Shown here one piece after another: positions 60,259 through 64,000 of a stretch of 64,000 nt of DNA. Position 1 is the stretch's first letter; the number at the start of each line of letters is the position of its first letter. Made by a program: the position numbers and the translations under genes. Origin of the DNA: Tillandsia leiboldiana (taxonomy: Eukaryota; Streptophyta; Magnoliopsida; Poales; Bromeliaceae); NCBI GenBank assembly GCA_029204045.2, contig CM055066.1:48562972-48626971 (forward strand), read 5' to 3'. The notes beneath the pieces are model-generated. The model saw only the letters and a program-made list of their open reading frames with translations, was not told the origin of the DNA and did not search any database.

Positions 60259-62200
60259 TTTTTCCTTTCTTTTTTTTCCCCTTTCTTTTTTTTACCATTT
60301 GGGGATTTCCAACTTTCCTAATTGAAATTTCTCATGATGAAATTGGGGGTTTTGTTCTCGCTGTCGTTGAGGAAAGGTCTTCCTAATTTACATACTGTGA
60401 TTTAATAGATGTCAGCTTCTTATAAATGTTTACTTTTGTAATTTTAAAAATTAAAATTAGAACCACATCAAATTTCAGTTTGAAATCACAAAGTTTTTAA
60501 GTGGGAATCCACTTCTGGCCGTCGTATAAGGTACAGAGTTTTCTACCAAATAACTACAGAGTTTTGAAATTTTCTGCCTTTGTTTTTATATTCAAAAATG
60601 TTTCTTATAAATGTTTACTTATCTAATTTTTAGATAGAAAATTAGAAGTGCTTAAAATTTTCCAACTTGACTTCTTTTGTGCTTTCTTTCCCTTCCTTTT
60701 TTCCCAAACGGTTCCAACTCTTCTCCCTTCTTTTATTATTAATTTTTTTTTGGGCAGTGATGATAAAAAAAAAAGAAGGATCCAAACTTCCCCACAGTGC
60801 TCAATAAATTCAACATGAACTTTGTGTGCTCTAACTTAGAAACATATGTTTTTACAAATATATAACTTACAAATATATGTGTCTTACTTTGAAGTTCAAT
60901 TCTCAGATCTAAAGTACTTTCTTGCACAAAAAAATAAAATAAAAAAACAATTACTGTAACTTTATTGCATAGAGTTCAAATACATCATTGAACAAAATTA
61001 ACAACCTAGCATGGATGTCTTGAGGCAACTGCTAGCATGGATTTCTTCCTTCCTTTTTCCTGCTGGCGAGCAATGGTGGCAATCTCGCAATTTGACTGTG
61101 AAGTAGCCAACCCGTACACCAGAATGACCTTATGCGCCTTTCCTATTGGGAAAAAAAAAAATATGAGGTGCTCATGTTTATTGCTGGGAATCTGGAATGT
61201 ACATAATTTGGTTCTCACTTTATACTGTAGTTTGGAATTTACTCTTTGTTTCGTTGATGTCTATACATGTATAGGAAAGCTTGTTGGGTTCTTCTACTCT
61301 TCTCTACAACTGGATATATGACTTTGGTTGGGAAACTTCTGTTGCCTGTTCGATCAATAAGGTATCTGTGCTTTTGCATGCGACTCAAGCATTTTAAGTG
61401 TGAATCCACAATTGATGCCACCATTGTTGCCCGAGCTTCTTATCCACGGCCAACAACTATTTGGGCAACCATATAAGGTACAGACCTTTCTATCAAATAA
61501 ATATAAGTTGTTGGGATTTTCTTAATTTATTTTTATGTTCAAATGTTTCTTATAAATGGTTAGTTCTCGTATTTTTAAAATCAAATTCAGTTCCCTAATT
61601 TTTAAATCTCAAAGTTTTGCCAGCAAAATTCTTTGTGCTCCAACTTGACCTTACCATTGTTTCTATGTTGAGTTGGGTGGTTGCAATTGTTGATGTATTG
61701 TCTTTCCCTAAACACAGCAACAATGTCAACCACCCAACTTACCTCTGAAAGCTTTTAGTCATCAACCCTCTCTCTTTGATTAAACCCAAAGCTTTGAAGT
61801 GAGAATCCACAATTGATGCCGCCTTTGAGTTCACTCACCTTCTCCAATATTTTCCGTTAATTTTTGATCAGTTAACAGCATTAGGTATAGGCAAAAAAGA
61901 CAAAAAAAAAAATATGATATTCCTAGCAAATAAGTATGGTTCCTTATATTTTCTTAGTTTTTTGGTTTAAATGTTTCGAACAAGATATCATTCAGGTTGA
62001 GGCTTCATTTTATTGTTGTCTATGTGTACAGAAAAGGTTGGTGGCTCCTTCTATTGTTCTCTACAACTAGATGGAGGGACTTGGTAGGCTTTCCTTTTGT
62101 TCCTTCTGTTCGCTTGCAAGAGACGTCTCCTTCTTATATGTCTCTCTATCTCCGTGCCTGTATGTGTTTCCATATGTGTGTGTGTACACCTATATATATA
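59413..62200. repeat. Continuation of the old repeat complex beyond the giant-LTR insertion
   Basis: Modules shared with 40200-42500 recur here: GTCGTATAAGGTACAGA near 60519; TTGATGCCACCATTGTTGCC and GCCAACAAC near 61410-61460; and AAACACAGCAACAATG...CAACCACC near 61712 (40240 in the other block). A poly-T run (60202-60255) and a C-rich patch near 60028 also lie here. Several short frames exist but none is convincing. This block and 38990-48909 were continuous before the giant-LTR element inserted. Confidence 0.6.
60202..60255. repeat. Poly(T) run of about 54 bases
   Basis: Uninterrupted T tract. It could be the reversed poly(A) tail of a retroposed sequence or simple slippage; no adjacent retroposon body was recognised. 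Confidence 0.9.
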
Positions 62201-62575
62201 TGTCACGCCCCGAGTTCAGCAATCAGTGTCAAATTTTTTTTTTTTTTTCCTTTTCAAATCAGAGTTTTAAAACCAGTCAAGGCGCAACAGACCGCCACAT
62301 ATATAGAAGAGTCCCAATCCCCTTTGGGATTGAGCCTTTTCTATATATGCACGGCTAACATGCCAACAAACATCAGAGTACTAACTACGTAATACACTTA
62401 ACATTATTACAAAATAATTAATACAAATAACTTCACAAATATTACAACATCTTTTCTCTAATAACTGTTACACAACTTCCGGCTGTCCAGGGCCAATCTC
62501 TAACTCGGAACCTCACCAACTCGTCCGACATCCCAGCACCCGCTCGACCTGAAAACAGTCACCCGAGGGTGTGAG
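62201..62575 (-). mobile_element. First ~375 bases of the giant-LTR family, truncated
   Basis: TGTCACGCCCCGAGTTCAGC through CACCCGAGGGTGTGAG follows 48910-49319 closely with more changes than between the two intact LTRs. It stops at 62575, where a different LTR begins. Confidence 0.85.
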
Positions 62576-64000
62576 TGTAGAGTACCGGAGCTTCGGGCAG
62601 TGTGCCGACTCCACGTGGCAGCCTGGTATTGTGGAAATACCTTTAGCAGTTTCTGTTTGTATTTACAGAGAGGTTCGGGTGGTCCCGGAGCTACGCGGAA
62701 GCTTTTTTGTAGAAAAGTGAGTTGGTGTCGGATTGAGAGCTTGCGGGTCGAGCATTGGTTTCATGGATGGGTTTGATGTGAGTTGATCCCTTGGGACATG
62801 TGTATTATGATTTTACAGAGGTGTTCGGTTGGTTTCGGGGTGATGCGGAGGTCCCGGGACGAGGAAGTGAGTTATCGGCGCGATTCGGGAAGGTTCTGGC
62901 AGGATTCTGGAGGTTCTGGGTGGCTGGGTTCCGGAACCAAGCAGTTGGTTCCGGAACTGGCCCCTTGGTTCCGGAACCAGCTGCCTGGTACCGGAACCAG
63001 AGGTGGTGTTCCGGTACCCAAATGCTGGTACCCGAACACAGACTCTAGAATGCCCGAAAAGAGCTCGGATTGGTGCACAGTACTTGGAGGTATGGGCTTC
63101 TTCTGTTCCAACCACTCCCGTCATGTTTTATACCCAGACTCTTGCTCCCTCTCCACCCTTCATTCCTTATCATCTCCTCCTCCCTTTCTTGCTGCCAGAG
63201 AAGAAGAAGAAGAGGAAGTAGTAGAAGGAGAAGCAGGCTCGTGCATTGTGGGAGTTGACCGAGTCAACGTGCGCTCGCGAGGAGCAATTGAGGTAAATTA
63301 ATTGTTGGAGATTGTGGATTTGGATTCGATAGTTCTCCTCTTGGGTTTTATTGATGGAATTGATTGAGAATTGAGCTTAATTTCCATCCTTTCTCTCCCT
63401 CTCTCCCTGTGCTCTCGGGTGTAAGCAGGGAGGTTACTGCGCAAATCCGAGGATTTGCCTGCTTCTTGCGCACGTGTGGAGGGCCCTCTTGAGCTGAGCT
63501 GAGGCATGCAGAGACCTTGGGGAGTGTGATAGAGGATTGTTTGGAGCTCCGTGGATTTTTCCAAGACGCGCGACGGCGCGCGCGCGCGTGAGAGGCATAG
63601 TGCAGTTTTTCTTCAGTTTTGCGCCCGTTTCTTCACCAACTTCGGCGCGGCCTTCGGAAAGCATTTGAGGTGGGTTGGAATTTCTTCAAGATGTATGGAA
63701 TGCCCTTTAAAGCTATTGAATGCATGTTGATCATGTTTAACTTGATTATTTGCATAGCTGGTAAATCTGATAGTTGCCTAGAAAATTGTAGGAATGCAAT
63801 TGCGAGCCCCAGATATTTTTAGCATGATCTAGAAGTGATTTGACACTAGACTGCATGGTTAGTTGGCATCATATTGGCATCTGAACCGTTTTAAAAATCG
63901 TCGGACCTGTTTTAATGAAAACTGGGTTTTGAAAAGAGTTTTAAAATATTGAGTTCTTCCCGAGGGGATTGAGTAGGTTCAGGATGCATGTGTTCTCGTG
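62576..64000 (+). mobile_element. Another long LTR start, plus strand, running off the window
   Basis: TGTAGAGTACCGGAGC begins at the breakpoint in the preceding LTR copy. A leader-like stretch with CTCTCCCTCTCTCC (about 63395), a GCGCGCGCGCG patch (63577) and a TTTGAGGTGGGTTGG motif (63664), comparable to the GGTGGGTAC motif of LTRs A and B, suggests the same superfamily. The right end lies outside. The 172-codon frame at 62783-63301 spans the palindrome cluster and is not recognised. Confidence 0.5.
62927..63038. repeat. Six GGTTCCGGAACC-type palindromes at 20-bp spacing
   Basis: GGTTCCGGAACC or one- to three-base variants start at 62927, 62947, 62967, 62987, 63007 and 63027, an exact 20-base step. 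Weaker GGTTCTGG half-sites precede at 62892 and 62912, also 20 apart. The spacers differ in sequence. Confidence 0.85.

Noticed and set aside
62927..63038. CRISPR-like array of regularly spaced repeats
   Set aside because: The repeats are 12-base palindromes with 8-base spacers in a plant LTR, far too short for CRISPR and in the wrong kind of genome.
62783..63301. 172-codon frame over the palindrome cluster
   Set aside because: It reads the 20-bp palindrome phasing as Gly/Pro/Trp-rich text; other frames across the same stretch are equally open.

Overview
This is nuclear DNA from a flowering plant, probably a monocot. It has plant intron and UTR signals, AAACCCTA-type promoter motifs, long AT microsatellites, plant-type Ty3/gypsy LTR elements and a Cassandra-like 5S-bearing TRIM. 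I cannot name the species from sequence alone. The window is dominated by nested retrotransposons and foldback repeats. It holds one confident cellular gene, an RTF1/VIP5 homologue (Paf1 complex) on the minus strand at 24271-26193, with a 5' UTR intron upstream.

Layout. 1-6814: plus-strand gypsy-type debris, made of a short non-coding internal region with a gag-like stub, a polypurine tract, then two related long LTRs, each carrying a GC-rich tandem repeat. 6815-13616: three further LTR fragments of the same superfamily in both orientations. 13617-24240: AT-rich intergenic DNA with MITEs, AT/CT microsatellites, palindromic elements in TA arrays, and a tandem array of a ~0.9 kb long-TIR repeat that was invaded by a Cassandra-like TRIM. 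24271-28110: RTF1 gene and its leader. 26238-28705 and 33231-35700: a ~2.47 kb inverted duplication of the RTF1 promoter, first exon and 5' intron. Its 4.5 kb spacer holds a Tat-like LTR, interrupted just after its presumed gag ATG by another LTR fragment that carries a 187-bp GC-rich tandem repeat. 35700-38770: a small palindromic insertion at the outer breakpoint, then a minus-strand, gene-like 5' region with no recognisable CDS. 38990-48909 and 59413-62200: one old repeat complex containing a spliced-looking reading frame at 47271-47810 that resembles a double-stranded-RNA-binding fold and has an in-frame TAG. 48910-59407: a complete, young, minus-strand LTR element with two ~4.86 kb LTRs around only 773 bp of internal sequence and a 5-bp target duplication (ACATT). 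62201-64000: a fragment of the same LTR, then a different LTR with palindromes phased every 20 bp.

Functional reading. Only RTF1 has a confident cellular role: transcription elongation and Paf1-complex-dependent chromatin marking. The rest records repeated insertion of giant-LTR elements that encode no proteins and must be mobilised by other elements. The strongest candidates for new biology are the 10.5 kb giant-LTR element with almost no interior, the inverted duplication of the RTF1 control region, and the dsRBD-like frame.
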